A stretch of DNA of 48,600 bases from Lysobacterales bacterium. GTDB lineage: Bacteria > Pseudomonadota > Gammaproteobacteria > Xanthomonadales > Xanthomonadaceae. A model generated the notes under the pieces. It saw only the letters and a list, made by a program, of their open reading frames with translations. It was not told the origin of the DNA and searched no databases. Of this stretch, positions 19,198-28,542 are shown piece after piece. Location: assembly GCA_020442465.1 (NCBI GenBank), contig JAGRJY010000110.1, positions 1 to 48,600 on the forward strand. The letters run 5' to 3'. The translations under genes and the position numbers were made by a program. The first letter of the stretch is position 1, and every line of letters starts with the position of its first letter.

Positions 19198-20421
19198 TCA
19201 GCGGGACACCACCGTGCGGCCCGCTGCAATCACGCAGTCGGGCTGCATCCCGCCGATCCAGTACGAGAGCTCGGCGGGCGTGGAGAACGGCCAGAGCGCC
19301 AGGTCAGCGGCCCAGCCCGGTGCGATCCTGCCCACCCGGTCCAGGCCCAGCGCGCGCGCCGCGTGCACTGTCGAGCCGAGCAGACATTCCAGCGGCGTGA
19401 GTCGGAACAGGGTGCAGGCCATGTTCATCGCCAGCCGTAGCGAGAGGATCGGGGAGGTGCCCGGGTTGAGGTCGCTGGCCACCGCCATCGGCACACCGGC
19501 CGCGCGGAAGGCTTCGATCGGCGGCAGGCGGGTCTCGCGCAAGGCGTAGAAGGCCGCCGGCAGCAGTACGGCCACGGTGCCCGCTGTCGCCATCGCCTGA
19601 ACGTCCTGGTCGCTGCAGAATTCCACGTGGTCGGCCGACAGCCCGCCGAACTCGGCCACCAGACTGCTTCCGGCCGAGGCGCTGAGCTGCTCTGCATGCA
19701 GTTTCACCGGCACGCCGGCTGCGCGCGCGGATTCGAACACCCGGCGCGTCTCGTCGAGCGAGAATCCGATGCGCTCGCAGAATGCATCGACTGCATCGAC
19801 CAGGCCGCGCTCGACCGCCTGCGCGAGCATCGGGCCGCACACGAGGTCGAGGTAGGCGGACCGATCGTCCGCATACTCGGGCGGCAGTGCATGGGCGCCG
19901 AGCAGGGTGGTACGCACGCGAATCCCGTGGCTTCGACCCAGCGCGCGCGCCACCTCGAGCATGCGCAGCTCGGTGGCCACATCGAGGCCGTATCCGGATT
20001 TGATTTCGATCGTGGTCACGCCGTCGGCGACCAGCTGCATGAAGCGCGCTTCGGATGCCCGGTAGAGCGCGTCGAAGTCAGCCGCGCGGGTGGCGCGAAC
20101 ACTGGACAGGATGCCGCCGCCGGCGCGCGCGATGGCTTCGTAGCTGGCGCCCTCCAGGCGCATCTCGAATTCGGCCGCACGATCCCCGGCGAACACCAGG
20201 TGGGTATGGCAGTCGATCAGCCCGGGCGTGAGCAGCCGGCCGCGCGCATCGATCACTTCGAGCGCCGTCGGTGGCGTCTCTGTGCTGTTGCCCAGCGCGA
20301 TGATGCGGTCGCCTGACCATGCCACCCAGCCGTCCTCGATCAGTCCGTAGCTTCCGTTGTCCGCCAGCGTTGCGACGTTGGCGTGCCGGACGAGCCGTTC
20401 CACAGTGGCGTTCTCAGTCAT
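19198..20421 (-). CDS. hutI: imidazolonepropionase
   Basis: 407 aa from the ATG at 20421. It opens the imidazolone ring to N-formimidoyl-glutamate in histidine catabolism. It is an amidohydrolase: TPGLIDCHTHLVFAG gives the HxH metal site, and DPxTI-like GVTTIEIKSGYGLD and the DHVEFC and ASDLNPGTSP segments match HutI. The start overlaps the stop of the CoA-transferase gene by 8 bases, so they are probably co-translated. Divergent hutF lies beyond that gene, giving the HutF (deiminase) branch. The genes for histidase and urocanase are not in this window. Confidence 0.95.
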   Translation of the reverse strand: MTENATVERLVRHANVATLADNGSYGLIEDGWVAWSGDRIIALGNSTETPPTALEVIDARGRLLTPGLIDCHTHLVFAGDRAAEFEMRLEGASYEAIARAGGGILSSVRATRAADFDALYRASEARFMQLVADGVTTIEIKSGYGLDVATELRMLEVARALGRSHGIRVRTTLLGAHALPPEYADDRSAYLDLVCGPMLAQAVERGLVDAVDAFCERIGFSLDETRRVFESARAAGVPVKLHAEQLSASAGSSLVAEFGGLSADHVEFCSDQDVQAMATAGTVAVLLPAAFYALRETRLPPIEAFRAAGVPMAVASDLNPGTSPILSLRLAMNMACTLFRLTPLECLLGSTVHAARALGLDRVGRIAPGWAADLALWPFSTPAELSYWIGGMQPDCVIAAGRTVVSR

Positions 20422-21568
20422 GGTCCTTGGCTTCCATTCGAGGAAACAGCTCGGCCAGCACCGATGCGTGATCCGCATCCAGCACCGGTGGCGCAGTGCG
20501 ATAGCGAACCGGATCCCGATCGAGCCGGAGCGGACTGCCGATCATCGGCACCCCGTCCACCTCGATGCGCATGCCGCGTTCCATGGTGAGCGGGTGTTCG
20601 AGCACGGCATCGACCCCGCGGATGGGCGCGCAGGGAACTTCGGCTGCCTCCAGTCGGCCGAGCCAATCCTGGCTCCCGCGGCCGCTGAAGACGTGTTGCA
20701 GCATCGGTATGAGGGCATCGCGGTGGTGCACGCGCGCTGCATTGTCCCGGAAGCGCGGATCGGTCTCCAACTCGGTCAGGCCCAGCGCGGCGCAAAACCT
20801 GGCCCACAGGCGCTGGCTGGCCACCGCCACGGCGATCGGTTCGTCAGCCGTGTCGAACGATTGATAGGGCACGATCGAGGCATGCGTGTTGCCATGGCGC
20901 CGGGTGGGCTCGCCACTGAACAGATAGTTCGATCCCACGTTCGCGAGCATCTGCAGCTGGCTGTCATAGAGCGACACAGCCACGCGCTGGCCGAGCCCGC
21001 TTCGCTCGCGGGCGAGCAGGGCGGCGAGAATGCCCTGCGTCAGGTTCTGCGCGGCGAACAGATCCGCCACGGCGACGCCCACCTTGAACGGCGCGCCCTC
21101 GGCGGGGCCGGTGATCGACATCAAGCCGGCTTCGGCCTGGACCACGAAATCGTACCCCGCCCGATGCGCCGCGGATCCCTCGCGGCCGTAGCCGGACACC
21201 GTGGCATAGATCAGCCTCGGGTTGATCTCGGCGGCACGTGCATAGCCCAGTCCGAGGTCGTCGGCGACTCCGGTGCGAAAGTTCTCCACCAGCACATCGG
21301 CCCAGCGCAGGATCCGGTCGCGCACCGCTGCCGACGCCGGGTCGCGAAGATCCAGCACGAAGGAGCGCTTGTTGCGGTTCGCGCAGGCGAAGTAGGCAGA
21401 AAGCGCGCCGCGAAACGGCGGGCCGAGCGCACGAGTGTCGTCACCCCCAGGCGGTTCCACCTTGATCACGTCGGCGCCGAAATCGCCGAGCGTCATCGCC
21501 GCCCACGGCCCGGCGAGCACGCGAGAGAAGTCCGCGACCCGGATTCCGCCCAGTGCGCCCTCGTGCAT
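20414..21568 (-). CDS. CaiB/BaiF-family CoA-transferase
   Basis: 384 aa from the ATG at 21568, with GGGAGC 12 to 7 bases upstream. It moves coenzyme A between carboxylic acids (class III CoA-transferase, interlocked dimer). Signature segments are visible: VADFSRVLAGPWAAMTLGDFGADVIKVEPP at the start, including the typical GPWA and DxGADVIK, and NRNKRSFVLDLRDP and VLVENFRTG, which carry the Asp of the active site. It is in one leftward operon with hutI and overlaps it by 8 bp. The acid substrate is unknown; a link to histidine or other amino-acid breakdown is suggested only by position. Confidence 0.92.
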   Translation of the reverse strand: MHEGALGGIRVADFSRVLAGPWAAMTLGDFGADVIKVEPPGGDDTRALGPPFRGALSAYFACANRNKRSFVLDLRDPASAAVRDRILRWADVLVENFRTGVADDLGLGYARAAEINPRLIYATVSGYGREGSAAHRAGYDFVVQAEAGLMSITGPAEGAPFKVGVAVADLFAAQNLTQGILAALLARERSGLGQRVAVSLYDSQLQMLANVGSNYLFSGEPTRRHGNTHASIVPYQSFDTADEPIAVAVASQRLWARFCAALGLTELETDPRFRDNAARVHHRDALIPMLQHVFSGRGSQDWLGRLEAAEVPCAPIRGVDAVLEHPLTMERGMRIEVDGVPMIGSPLRLDRDPVRYRTAPPVLDADHASVLAELFPRMEAKDHD

Positions 21569-21770
21569 GTCGCTGCTCCCTGCTCGCGCACCGCTTCGTA
21601 TCGCAGTCGGCGCTCGTTTCATGTTGACGTGGTCGAATCCGTCGCGTGCAGTGACGTGCCGCCCCTGACTGCTGCATCCGGCGTGGCGCATTGTGCCGCA
21701 CGCGCGGCACAGAAGCCTGTGGCAGCCACCTGAACTGTTCGCTGCGTGCGCAAACCGCCACAATGGGGCG

Positions 21771-23117
21771 ATGAGCGATGCTTCATCAAGCCAGGTGTGG
21801 TCCCCGAGCGGTTGGAAGGACGGTCAGGCCTTCGATCCGATGTCGATTGCAGAGGCTGACGCGGGGGAGGCCTCTTCGATCAGTGCTGCCCGCCGATTCA
21901 TCCTGCCCGGTGTGCCCAATGCGCATTCGCATGCCTTCCAGCGTGCCATGGCCGGCATGGCCGAGCGTCTGGGCGATCCCGACGACAGCTTCTGGACCTG
22001 GCGCGAGCGGATGTATGCCTTCGCCGCGCTGATCGAGCCCGACGATCTGTACGCCATCGCCAGTCAGCTGTACCTGGAAATGCTCGAGGCTGGGTATACC
22101 CAGGTCTGTGAGTTCCAATATCTGCATCACGCGCCGGACGGCAGTCGCTACGACGACCCGGCGGCCATGTCCCGGGCCTTGCTCCAGGCTGCCGCGGATG
22201 TGGGCATCGGCATCACCCTGTTGCCCGTGCTCTACCAGACCGGCGGATTCGATGCCCGACCGCTGAGTGCGCGCCAGCGCCGGTTCGGCTGCGCGACCGA
22301 CGAGTATCTCGGCATGCTGCAGGGGCTTCGGGAACACCTGGCAGCGAATCAGCGCCTCGGACTGTGCCTGCACAGCCTGCGCGCCGTACCGGAGTCGGCG
22401 ATGCGCGAAGTACTCTTCGGTCGCGAGACCGGCATGCCCGTGCACATCCACATTGCAGAGCAGATTGCCGAAGTTGAAGAATGCCAGGCGGTGCGTGGCC
22501 AGCGACCGGTCGCCTGGCTGCTCGACCATGCTGAGGTCGACGCCGATTGGTCCCTGGTGCACGCGACCCATCTGGACGAGCTCGAAGTCATCAGGCTCGC
22601 CCGGTCTGGCGCCACCGTGGCGCTGTGCCCCACGACCGAAGCCAACCTCGGCGACGGCCTGTTTCCGCTGAGTGCCTACCAGAGTGCCGGCGGCACCTGG
22701 TCGATCGGCTCCGACAGCCACATCTCGGTGTCACCGGTGGAGGAGCTGCGCTGGCTGGAGTACGGACAACGCCTGACGCAACGGCGCCGCAACCTCGCTT
22801 CGCGGCCAGATCGCCCCAGCACCGGCGAAGCCCTGTTTGCGGCAGCCTGGTCCGGGGGGCGACGGTCGTGCGGCCTTTCCGACGACTTCGACAGTGCAGG
22901 CGGCGACTGGCTCGTGCTGGACCACGATGCGCCGCCGCTCGTCGGTGCGAAGGCCGACGATGTGCTCGATCGCTGGATCTTCTCCGGCAATCGCCCGCTC
23001 GTGCGCGAGGTCTGGACTCAGGCTCAGCCTCGCGTCATTTCCGGTCGGCACATCCACCGGGAAGCCGTCGAAGCGCGCTTCGCCCTGCACATGAACCGGC
23101 TGCTTCAGCGCATGTAG
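21771..23117 (+). CDS. hutF: formimidoylglutamate deiminase
   Basis: 448 aa from the ATG at 21771. It converts N-formimidoyl-L-glutamate to N-formyl-L-glutamate and ammonia, the step that defines the five-step histidine pathway found in Pseudomonas and Xanthomonas. PGVPNAHSHAFQRAMAG holds the HxH zinc ligands; VHIHIAEQ, VHATHLDE and GSDSHISVSP supply the remaining His and Asp sites of the amidohydrolase barrel. It is divergent from the CoA-transferase-hutI operon with about 200 bp between, a likely shared control region. Confidence 0.93.
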   Translation: MSDASSSQVWSPSGWKDGQAFDPMSIAEADAGEASSISAARRFILPGVPNAHSHAFQRAMAGMAERLGDPDDSFWTWRERMYAFAALIEPDDLYAIASQLYLEMLEAGYTQVCEFQYLHHAPDGSRYDDPAAMSRALLQAAADVGIGITLLPVLYQTGGFDARPLSARQRRFGCATDEYLGMLQGLREHLAANQRLGLCLHSLRAVPESAMREVLFGRETGMPVHIHIAEQIAEVEECQAVRGQRPVAWLLDHAEVDADWSLVHATHLDELEVIRLARSGATVALCPTTEANLGDGLFPLSAYQSAGGTWSIGSDSHISVSPVEELRWLEYGQRLTQRRRNLASRPDRPSTGEALFAAAWSGGRRSCGLSDDFDSAGGDWLVLDHDAPPLVGAKADDVLDRWIFSGNRPLVREVWTQAQPRVISGRHIHREAVEARFALHMNRLLQRM

Positions 23118-23165
23118 GAGCGGGCGATCTTCCGGGCGCCATGCTCGGTACGCCTGCCGAGGTCA

Positions 23166-23194
23166 AACGCAGGCCGGACTGGCCGGCCTGCGTT
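23166..23194. terminator. hairpin between convergent hutF and nadC
   Basis: A perfect 12-bp stem (23166-23177 with 23183-23194) with a 5-nt loop sits midway between the two stop codons. T-runs are short on either side, so it is probably a modest bidirectional terminator. Confidence 0.7.
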
Positions 23195-23225
23195 CGTCAA
23201 CGCCTCGGCAGCCGCCGCATACGGT

Positions 23226-24089
23226 TCAGGCGTTGTCGAAGCGCATCGAGAAATCGACCGCGCGGACGTGTTTGGTCAGCGCGCCCACCGAGACAAAGTC
23301 GACGCCGGTTCTGGCGATTGCGGGCAAGCGCTCAAGGGTGACACTGCCTGATACTTCCAGCGGCAGCTTGCCTGCGCACAGCTCGGCGGCGGCGTGCATG
23401 TCCTCGAGTCTGAAGTCGTCGATCAGGGCACGGGTGGCCCCGCCGCAGTCCAGCACTGCCTGCAATTGCTCGAGCGATTCGACTTCCACGATCAGCGGCA
23501 GATCGGGGTGGCGCGTGCGCGCCGCGCGCATGGCCGCCGCAATGGAACCGGCTGCCGCGATGTGGTTCTCCTTCAGCATCACGGCGTCGAACAGACCGAT
23601 CCGGTGATTGACCCCGCCGCCGCAGCGCACCGCGTACTTCTGTGCAAGCCGCAGTCCAGGCAGGGTCTTGCGCGTATCCAGGACGCGCGTCTGACTGCCC
23701 GCCAGGGCGTCGGCATATCGGCGCGTGACGGTGGCCGTGCCGGACAGCGCCTGCAGGAAATTCAGCGCTGTGCGCTCGGCGCTCAGCAGCGCGCGCGTCC
23801 TGCCCGAAATGCGCGCGACGGTCTGATCGGGCCGCAGGCTGTCGCCATCCGTGGCCTCCCAGATCACCTCGACGCTCGGATCGAGTCGATGAAATGCCGC
23901 CTCGACCCACGCCGTGCCGCAGAGCACGGCCTCTTCGCGACACACGATGCGCGCCTTCGCCGGCCCGTCTTCGACCAGTGCCGCGGAGACGTCGCCGTCG
24001 CCCAGATCCTCGATCAGCGCGCGCTCGACCATGGCCTGGATGTCATCGTCGGCGATCGTGGCCGGCGGCACGTCGGTCCAGGTGGTCAT
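23226..24089 (-). CDS. nadC: nicotinate-nucleotide diphosphorylase (carboxylating)
   Basis: 287 aa, the usual NadC length. It joins quinolinate and PRPP to give nicotinate mononucleotide, CO2 and pyrophosphate in NAD synthesis. Conserved parts include LNFLQALSGTAT, TRKTLPGLRLAQKYAVRCGGG, HRIGLFDAVMLKENHI and the phosphate-binding DFVSVGALTKHV near the end. The ATG at 24089 overlaps the stop of the upstream Trm112-like gene (ATGA), so both are in one leftward operon. Neither nadA nor nadB is in the window. Confidence 0.96.
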   Translation of the reverse strand: MTTWTDVPPATIADDDIQAMVERALIEDLGDGDVSAALVEDGPAKARIVCREEAVLCGTAWVEAAFHRLDPSVEVIWEATDGDSLRPDQTVARISGRTRALLSAERTALNFLQALSGTATVTRRYADALAGSQTRVLDTRKTLPGLRLAQKYAVRCGGGVNHRIGLFDAVMLKENHIAAAGSIAAAMRAARTRHPDLPLIVEVESLEQLQAVLDCGGATRALIDDFRLEDMHAAAELCAGKLPLEVSGSVTLERLPAIARTGVDFVSVGALTKHVRAVDFSMRFDNA

Positions 24090-24364
24090 CGCGCGTTCTC
24101 GAAGCCCTCGATCTGGGCGGTCGAAATCGCCTGGTCGACCAGCATCACCGGAATGCCATCCTCGACCGGGTAGACGCGCCGTCCGTCCGCGGTCAGCAGT
24201 CCGGCGTCGAGGCGCTTGGCCACCGCACTGCCATCGAGGTGATTGAGCGCGCCGGCGTGCTGTGCCCGGTTGATGCGGTCGAGCTGCTGGGCGTCGAGCA
24301 GATGGACTGGCTGCTTGGATTCCGGGCAGCACAGTATTTCGAGCAGTCGCTTGTCGAGTGACAT
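24086..24364 (-). CDS. Trm112/YcaR-family small protein
   Basis: 92 aa. The N-terminus [20 protein letters not shown] is the conserved start of the Trm112/UPF0434 family, and [15 protein letters not shown] is its conserved C-terminal segment. The extra 30 residues in the middle make it somewhat longer than YcaR (about 60 aa). The family includes zinc-ribbon activators of methyltransferases; here only the CC pair remains, so zinc binding is doubtful. It overlaps nadC by 4 bp, and its start lies about 85 bp from divergent purE. Confidence 0.88.
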   Translation of the reverse strand: MSLDKRLLEILCCPESKQPVHLLDAQQLDRINRAQHAGALNHLDGSAVAKRLDAGLLTADGRRVYPVEDGIPVMLVDQAISTAQIEGFENAR

Positions 24365-24421
24365 CCGTATTCCATGTTCGCGTGCGGGGATGCGGGCATT
24401 TTGTCGTTCCCGCCGAGGCCC

Positions 24422-24427
24422 TACAAT
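24422..24427 (+). promoter_or_regulatory. -10-like box of purE
   Basis: TACAAT lies in CCTACAATACGG, 24 bases before the chosen purE start. Similar CTAxAAT boxes precede the S9 peptidase and gltX genes, supporting it as the local sigma-70 pattern. No clear -35 is seen. Confidence 0.45.
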
Positions 24428-24451
24428 ACGGTTTTGGTTCGAGGCATGCGG

Positions 24452-24958
24452 ATGAACGCAGAAGCCGGGGCTGCCCGTGTCGCCATCGTGATGGGTTCGC
24501 GGTCCGACTGGGACACCATGCGCGCGGCGGCAGAACGGCTGGAGCAGCTGGGCGTGGCCCATCATGTGCAGGTCGTCTCGGCCCACCGCACGCCCGACTT
24601 GCTGTTCGAGTTCGCCGAGCAAGCCTCGGCGCGCGGCTTTCGCGCCATCATCGCGGGCGCCGGCGGCGCCGCGCACTTGCCCGGCATGCTGGCGGCCAAG
24701 ACCGCGGTCCCGGTGCTCGGCGTGCCAGTGCAGTCCAAGGCGCTGAGCGGGCTGGACTCGCTGCTCTCCATCGTGCAGATGCCCGCAGGCGTGCCGGTGG
24801 CGACGTTCGCGATCGGCGCGGCGGGAGCGGCCAACGCGGCCTTGTTCGCCGCCGCCATGCTCGCGGCCGATGATCCGGCGGTGGCCGCCGCATTGGAGCG
24901 TTTCCGCCACAAGCAGACGGCCGACGTGCTCGCGCACGCCGATCCGCGCGTCGCGTGA
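24452..24958 (+). CDS. purE: N5-carboxyaminoimidazole ribonucleotide mutase
   Basis: 168 aa from the ATG at 24452, placed 7 bases after GAGG; an ATG two codons earlier is possible. It turns N5-CAIR into CAIR in purine synthesis. The class I PurE signature is complete: [29 protein letters not shown] (with the catalytic His in SAHRTP), and the [16 protein letters not shown] loop. purK follows 10 bp later and makes its substrate, so the two act in sequence. Confidence 0.96.
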   Translation: MNAEAGAARVAIVMGSRSDWDTMRAAAERLEQLGVAHHVQVVSAHRTPDLLFEFAEQASARGFRAIIAGAGGAAHLPGMLAAKTAVPVLGVPVQSKALSGLDSLLSIVQMPAGVPVATFAIGAAGAANAALFAAAMLAADDPAVAAALERFRHKQTADVLAHADPRVA

Positions 24959-24968
24959 CCGGCACGCC

Positions 24969-26114
24969 ATGACGCGGGTAGGCATTCTCGGCGGCGGACA
25001 GCTGGCGCGCATGATGGCCTTTGCCGGGGCGCCGCTCGGGCTGCGGTTTCTGGTGATGGACACTGCGGCCGACGCCTGCGCGGCACAGTTCGTGCCGTTG
25101 CTCGAAGCGGACTATCGCGATGAGCAGGCCCTGGCCGAGTTTGCCGGGCGCGTCGATGTGGTGACGTTCGATTTCGAGAACGTGCCCGCGGAAAGCGCGC
25201 AGTGGCTGTCGCAGCGCGTGGCGGTGTTTCCCAATCCGCGTGCGCTGGCGGTGGCGCAGGACCGCCTGGCCGAGAAGTCCCTGTTCAACGAGCTGGGAAT
25301 CGGTACGCCGCGCTTCTCGGCGGTGGAGTCGCGATCCGATCTCGAGCGTGCTCTCGCGGAAGTGGGCGCGCCGGCGATCCTGAAGACCCGGCGCCTCGGC
25401 TATGACGGCAAGGGGCAGTTTCGACTGCGCACCGAAGCCGATGCCGATGCAGCGTGGGAGGCGTTGGGCAGCCAGGCAGGCTCGGTGGGATTGATCCTCG
25501 AGGCCTTTGTGCCGTTCGAGCGCGAACTGTCGGTGGTGGCGGTGCGCGGGCGCAACGGCGAGTTCAGAACCTGGCCGCTCACGCGCAACTGGCACCACGA
25601 CGGCATCCTGTCGGCGAGCCTCGCACCGGCGCGGGTCGATCCAGCCGTCGAGGCGGCGGCGGTCGACGCGGCACGGGCAGTGGCCGAGTCACTCGGCTAT
25701 GTCGGGGTGTTCGCGCTGGAGCTGTTCGATGTGGGAGACCGTCTGCTTGCCAACGAGATGGCGCCGCGGGTGCACAACTCCGGGCATTGGACGATTGAAG
25801 GGGCGGTCTGCTCGCAGTTCGAGAATCACCTGCGCGCCGTGCTCGGGCTGCCATTGGGCAGCACGGCCGCGCGCGGTCACGCCTGCATGCTGAACTGGGT
25901 GGGCGAGATGCCGCCGGCTTCGCATGCGCTCGACATCGCCGGTTTGCACTGGCACGACTACGGCAAGCAGCCGCGGGAAGGGCGCAAGGTGGGGCACGCC
26001 ACGTGCGTGTCGGCCGCCGCGGCCGATCTTGCGGTGCAGCTCGAGGCCGTCGGCCGGGCACTGGATCGCGAAGCGCAGGTGGCCGACGTCGTGACGACGC
26101 TGCGCGCAGGCTGA
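24969..26114 (+). CDS. purK: 5-(carboxyamino)imidazole ribonucleotide synthase
   Basis: 381 aa from the ATG at 24969, 10 bp after purE. It is an ATP-grasp enzyme that makes N5-CAIR from AIR, bicarbonate and ATP. MTRVGILGGGQLARMMA is the N-terminal glycine-rich motif, FDFENVP follows near residue 75, RRLGYDGKGQ is the ATP-binding loop, and ELFDVGDRLLANEMAPRVHNSGHWT is the metal- and substrate-binding block. No terminator is seen directly after it. The gene-free stretch behind ends in the sodB terminator. Confidence 0.96.
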   Translation: MTRVGILGGGQLARMMAFAGAPLGLRFLVMDTAADACAAQFVPLLEADYRDEQALAEFAGRVDVVTFDFENVPAESAQWLSQRVAVFPNPRALAVAQDRLAEKSLFNELGIGTPRFSAVESRSDLERALAEVGAPAILKTRRLGYDGKGQFRLRTEADADAAWEALGSQAGSVGLILEAFVPFERELSVVAVRGRNGEFRTWPLTRNWHHDGILSASLAPARVDPAVEAAAVDAARAVAESLGYVGVFALELFDVGDRLLANEMAPRVHNSGHWTIEGAVCSQFENHLRAVLGLPLGSTAARGHACMLNWVGEMPPASHALDIAGLHWHDYGKQPREGRKVGHATCVSAAAADLAVQLEAVGRALDREAQVADVVTTLRAG

Positions 26115-26587
26115 GTCGTCGGGACCACTGCGCGTGGCGTCGGTACTCGGCGGTCGCTTCCTCTCTGGGCGGCCTGATTCGTCGAATCTTCCCCGCGCTT
26201 GAGGGCGCCGTGTGCGGCAGGTCGTCGAGTGTGCCGGGTGTCAGTGGCCCGAACGCGGAACGAGGCGGCACAGCGCGGCCCCGCAGCGCACAGTCCACTG
26301 GCGCACGGACCGAGCGCCTTTCGGGCCGAACCACACGCTCGTGCCGAATCGAATGATGGGTCGGACAACATGCGGCCGGAGCCTGGTTGCCTCGACGGAT
26401 GTGCCGGTCGGTGGAGAAACAGGGCGGGGCTCACACCCACTGCAAGACAGACGGGTCTTGCAGGCCGTGGAGTCCAAGAAAAACGGGCCGGAAATCTCCG
26501 GCCCGTCATGAAGCGTTGCGGTGATCCGGCAGCGCTCGACCGGCGTGCAGCAGCGGTCGCCGGGCCGCCGTCCTCGCGCGGAGTCGA
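26115..26587. other. gene-free stretch with two hairpins
   Basis: This convergent gap between purK and sodB has no convincing gene. It contains a perfect 9-bp stem at 26441-26449 with 26456-26464 (6-nt loop, no T-run) and, 18 bp further, the sodB terminator at 26478-26506. The first 320 bases show nothing recognisable. Confidence 0.6.
26478..26506 (-). terminator. terminator of sodB
   Basis: A 10-bp stem (ACGGGCCGGA at 26483-26492 with 26497-26506) is followed on the minus strand by a run of Ts (As at 26479-26483 on the plus strand). It lies about 80 bases after the sodB stop. Confidence 0.85.
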
Positions 26588-27166
26588 TCAGCGCATCTGA
26601 CTGGCGACGAAGTCCCAGTTGACCAGGCTCCAGAACGCTTCCAGGTATTTCGGGCGCGCGTTGCGGTAGTCGATGTAGTACGCGTGCTCCCACACGTCGC
26701 AGGTCATCAGCGCCTTGTCGGGGCCGGTCAGTGGGGTGGCGGCGTTCGACGTCGACGCCAGACCCAGCGAGCCGTCTTCGCGCTGCACCAGCCACGCCCA
26801 GCCCGAGCCGAACGTGCCGACTGCGGTCTTGGTGAACTCTTCCTTGAACGCCGCGAACGAGCCGAAAGCCGCATTGATGGCGTCCGCCAGCTTGCCGGTC
26901 GGCTCGCCGCCACCGTTCGGCTTGAGGCAGTTCCAGTAGAACGTGTGGTTCCAGACCTGCGCGGCATTGTTGAACATGCCGCCGCTCGAATTGCGCACGA
27001 TGGACTCGAGGTCGGCGTTCTCGTGCTCCGTGCCCTTGATCATGTTGTTGAGGTTGGTGACGTAGGTCTGATGGTGCTTGCCGTAGTGGAAGTCGATCGT
27101 TTCCGGCGAAATGTGCGGCTGCAGCGCGTCGCGGGCGTAGGGCAGGGCGGGCAATTCGATGGCCAT
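26588..27166 (-). CDS. sodB: iron superoxide dismutase
   Basis: 192 aa, typical length. It dismutates superoxide to hydrogen peroxide and oxygen in the cytosol. Metal ligands are His27 in DFHYGKHH, the His in WNHTFYWNC, and Asp and His in DVWEHAYY. The Fe type is suggested by [19 protein letters not shown] and by [15 protein letters not shown], as in SodB. It has its own terminator and a gap of about 300 bp from the divergent grxD gene. Confidence 0.95.
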   Translation of the reverse strand: MAIELPALPYARDALQPHISPETIDFHYGKHHQTYVTNLNNMIKGTEHENADLESIVRNSSGGMFNNAAQVWNHTFYWNCLKPNGGGEPTGKLADAINAAFGSFAAFKEEFTKTAVGTFGSGWAWLVQREDGSLGLASTSNAATPLTGPDKALMTCDVWEHAYYIDYRNARPKYLEAFWSLVNWDFVASQMR

Positions 27167-27470
27167 GGCGAATAATCCTTTGCGTCAGGGTAGATACCGC
27201 GGACGGTGGCGATTCGCCGTTCCGGCTGCGGACGTGGGAAAATGGTACCAAGCCTGAAGTGCGGATCGTGTGTTCGGCCGGCATCAGCGTCGCCTGGCCG
27301 ACCGGCCCAACCCGCATGCGGCGGCGACGAATACGCATTGACCCGGCTTGGCGCAAGGCGTCCGAAGGCTCGGAACGCATCAGCCGCGCCGATGCCAACA
27401 TGATGAAATGCGTCGCCTCCCGCCTGTGCCAGGCGCATTTGCCCAGACTCCGCATTACCGAGAACAACCG
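27167..27470. other. divergent sodB/grxD control region
   Basis: About 300 bp separate the start codons of sodB (leftward) and the monothiol glutaredoxin gene (rightward). No gene or strong hairpin is seen. On the minus strand TACCAT at about 27247 could be the sodB -10 box. I see no clear Fur box. Confidence 0.35.
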
Positions 27471-27791
27471 ATGAACATCAACGAACGCATCCAGTCCCTG
27501 CTCGACCAGCACGCCATCGTGCTGTTCATGAAGGGGACCCCGCAATTTCCCATGTGCGGATTCTCCAGCCGTGCTGCGGAGGCCTTGAAGGCCTGCGGCG
27601 CAGGATTCCACAGCGTCAACGTGCTCGCCGACCCGGAAGTGCGCGCGCACCTGCCGCGGTTCTCCGACTGGCCCACCTTCCCGCAGCTGTTCATCAACGG
27701 TGAGCTCATCGGCGGCTGCGACATCATGGTCGAGCTGCATCAGCAAGGTGAGCTGCAGCGCATGGTGGCCGAGTCGAGCAAGGCGGCCTGA
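27471..27791 (+). CDS. grxD: monothiol glutaredoxin (Grx4/GrxD type)
   Basis: 106 aa from the ATG at 27471. The CGFS active site with Cys29 (FPMCGFSSRA) and the cis-Pro segment DWPTFPQLFINGELIGGCDIM define the CGFS class. These proteins bind a [2Fe-2S] cluster with glutathione and deliver or sense iron-sulfur clusters. Its location beside sodB fits iron and oxidative stress handling. The next gene begins with GTG directly after this stop codon, so the two are coupled. Confidence 0.95.
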   Translation: MNINERIQSLLDQHAIVLFMKGTPQFPMCGFSSRAAEALKACGAGFHSVNVLADPEVRAHLPRFSDWPTFPQLFINGELIGGCDIMVELHQQGELQRMVAESSKAA

Positions 27792-28538
27792 GTGCAGGGC
27801 CCCGTCGCCGAAGGGCTGGCCGGGCGCACCGTGCTGGTAGTGGGCGCGCACGGCGCGCTCGGCAGCGTGCTGTGCAAGCGCCTGGGCGAGGCGGGTGTCA
27901 CCGTCGTGCTCCTGGGGCGTCGCCTGCCCAAGCTCAACCGGCTGTATGACGCGTTGGTCGCCTCCGGCGCGCCCACTCCGGCGATCTATCCGCTCGACCT
28001 CGAAGGCGCCGGGCCGAGCGACTACGATCAGCTCGCTGCGGCGATCGAGCAGGGCTGTGGCGGGCTCGACGGCATTGTTCACGTGGTCGCGGAGTTCAAG
28101 GGACTGATGGCGGTGGACTCGACGCCGGCCGAAGACTGGATTCGCAGCCTGCACGTCAATCTCACGGCGCCGGTGCTGCTGACCCAGGCCTGCCTGCCGC
28201 TGCTGCGCAAGTCCTCGCGGGCCGATGTGCTGGTTGCGCTGGACGACCCGGAGCGTGTCGAGCGCGCCTTCTGGGGCGGGTACGCCCTGGCTCAGGCGGG
28301 TAGGGCAGCCTGGGTGCGCAGCCTTGGCGACGAGTTGGAGAACTCCGCCGTCCGGGTCACGGGCTTCCGTTTGCCGCCCATGCGCAGTCCCCTGCGCACC
28401 CGAGCGTTCTTTACCGAAGACGCGGCGCACCTGGCCACGCCCGAGCAGCTGGCTCCCTCGGTGCTGGCCCTGATGCAGCAAGTTGACCGCCCCACCGGGC
28501 AGGTGATGGCGCTTGAGCCGGAACGCCGGGCCGCGTGA
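27792..28538 (+). CDS. short-chain dehydrogenase-like protein lacking the catalytic Lys
   Basis: 248 aa with a GTG start directly abutting the grxD stop. A Rossmann start (TVLVVGAHGALGSVLCKRLG, then LLGRR) and the HVNLTAPVLLTQ segment are those of short-chain dehydrogenases like YciK. The YxxxK site reads GYALAQAG, so Lys is replaced by Gln, and the Ser before it is not obvious. The usual TGxxxGIG is altered to GAHGALG. It may bind NADP without the normal proton relay, or act otherwise. Co-translated with grxD and followed by marC 4 bp after its stop. Confidence 0.8.
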   Translation: MQGPVAEGLAGRTVLVVGAHGALGSVLCKRLGEAGVTVVLLGRRLPKLNRLYDALVASGAPTPAIYPLDLEGAGPSDYDQLAAAIEQGCGGLDGIVHVVAEFKGLMAVDSTPAEDWIRSLHVNLTAPVLLTQACLPLLRKSSRADVLVALDDPERVERAFWGGYALAQAGRAAWVRSLGDELENSAVRVTGFRLPPMRSPLRTRAFFTEDAAHLATPEQLAPSVLALMQQVDRPTGQVMALEPERRAA

Positions 28539-28542
28539 GTCG

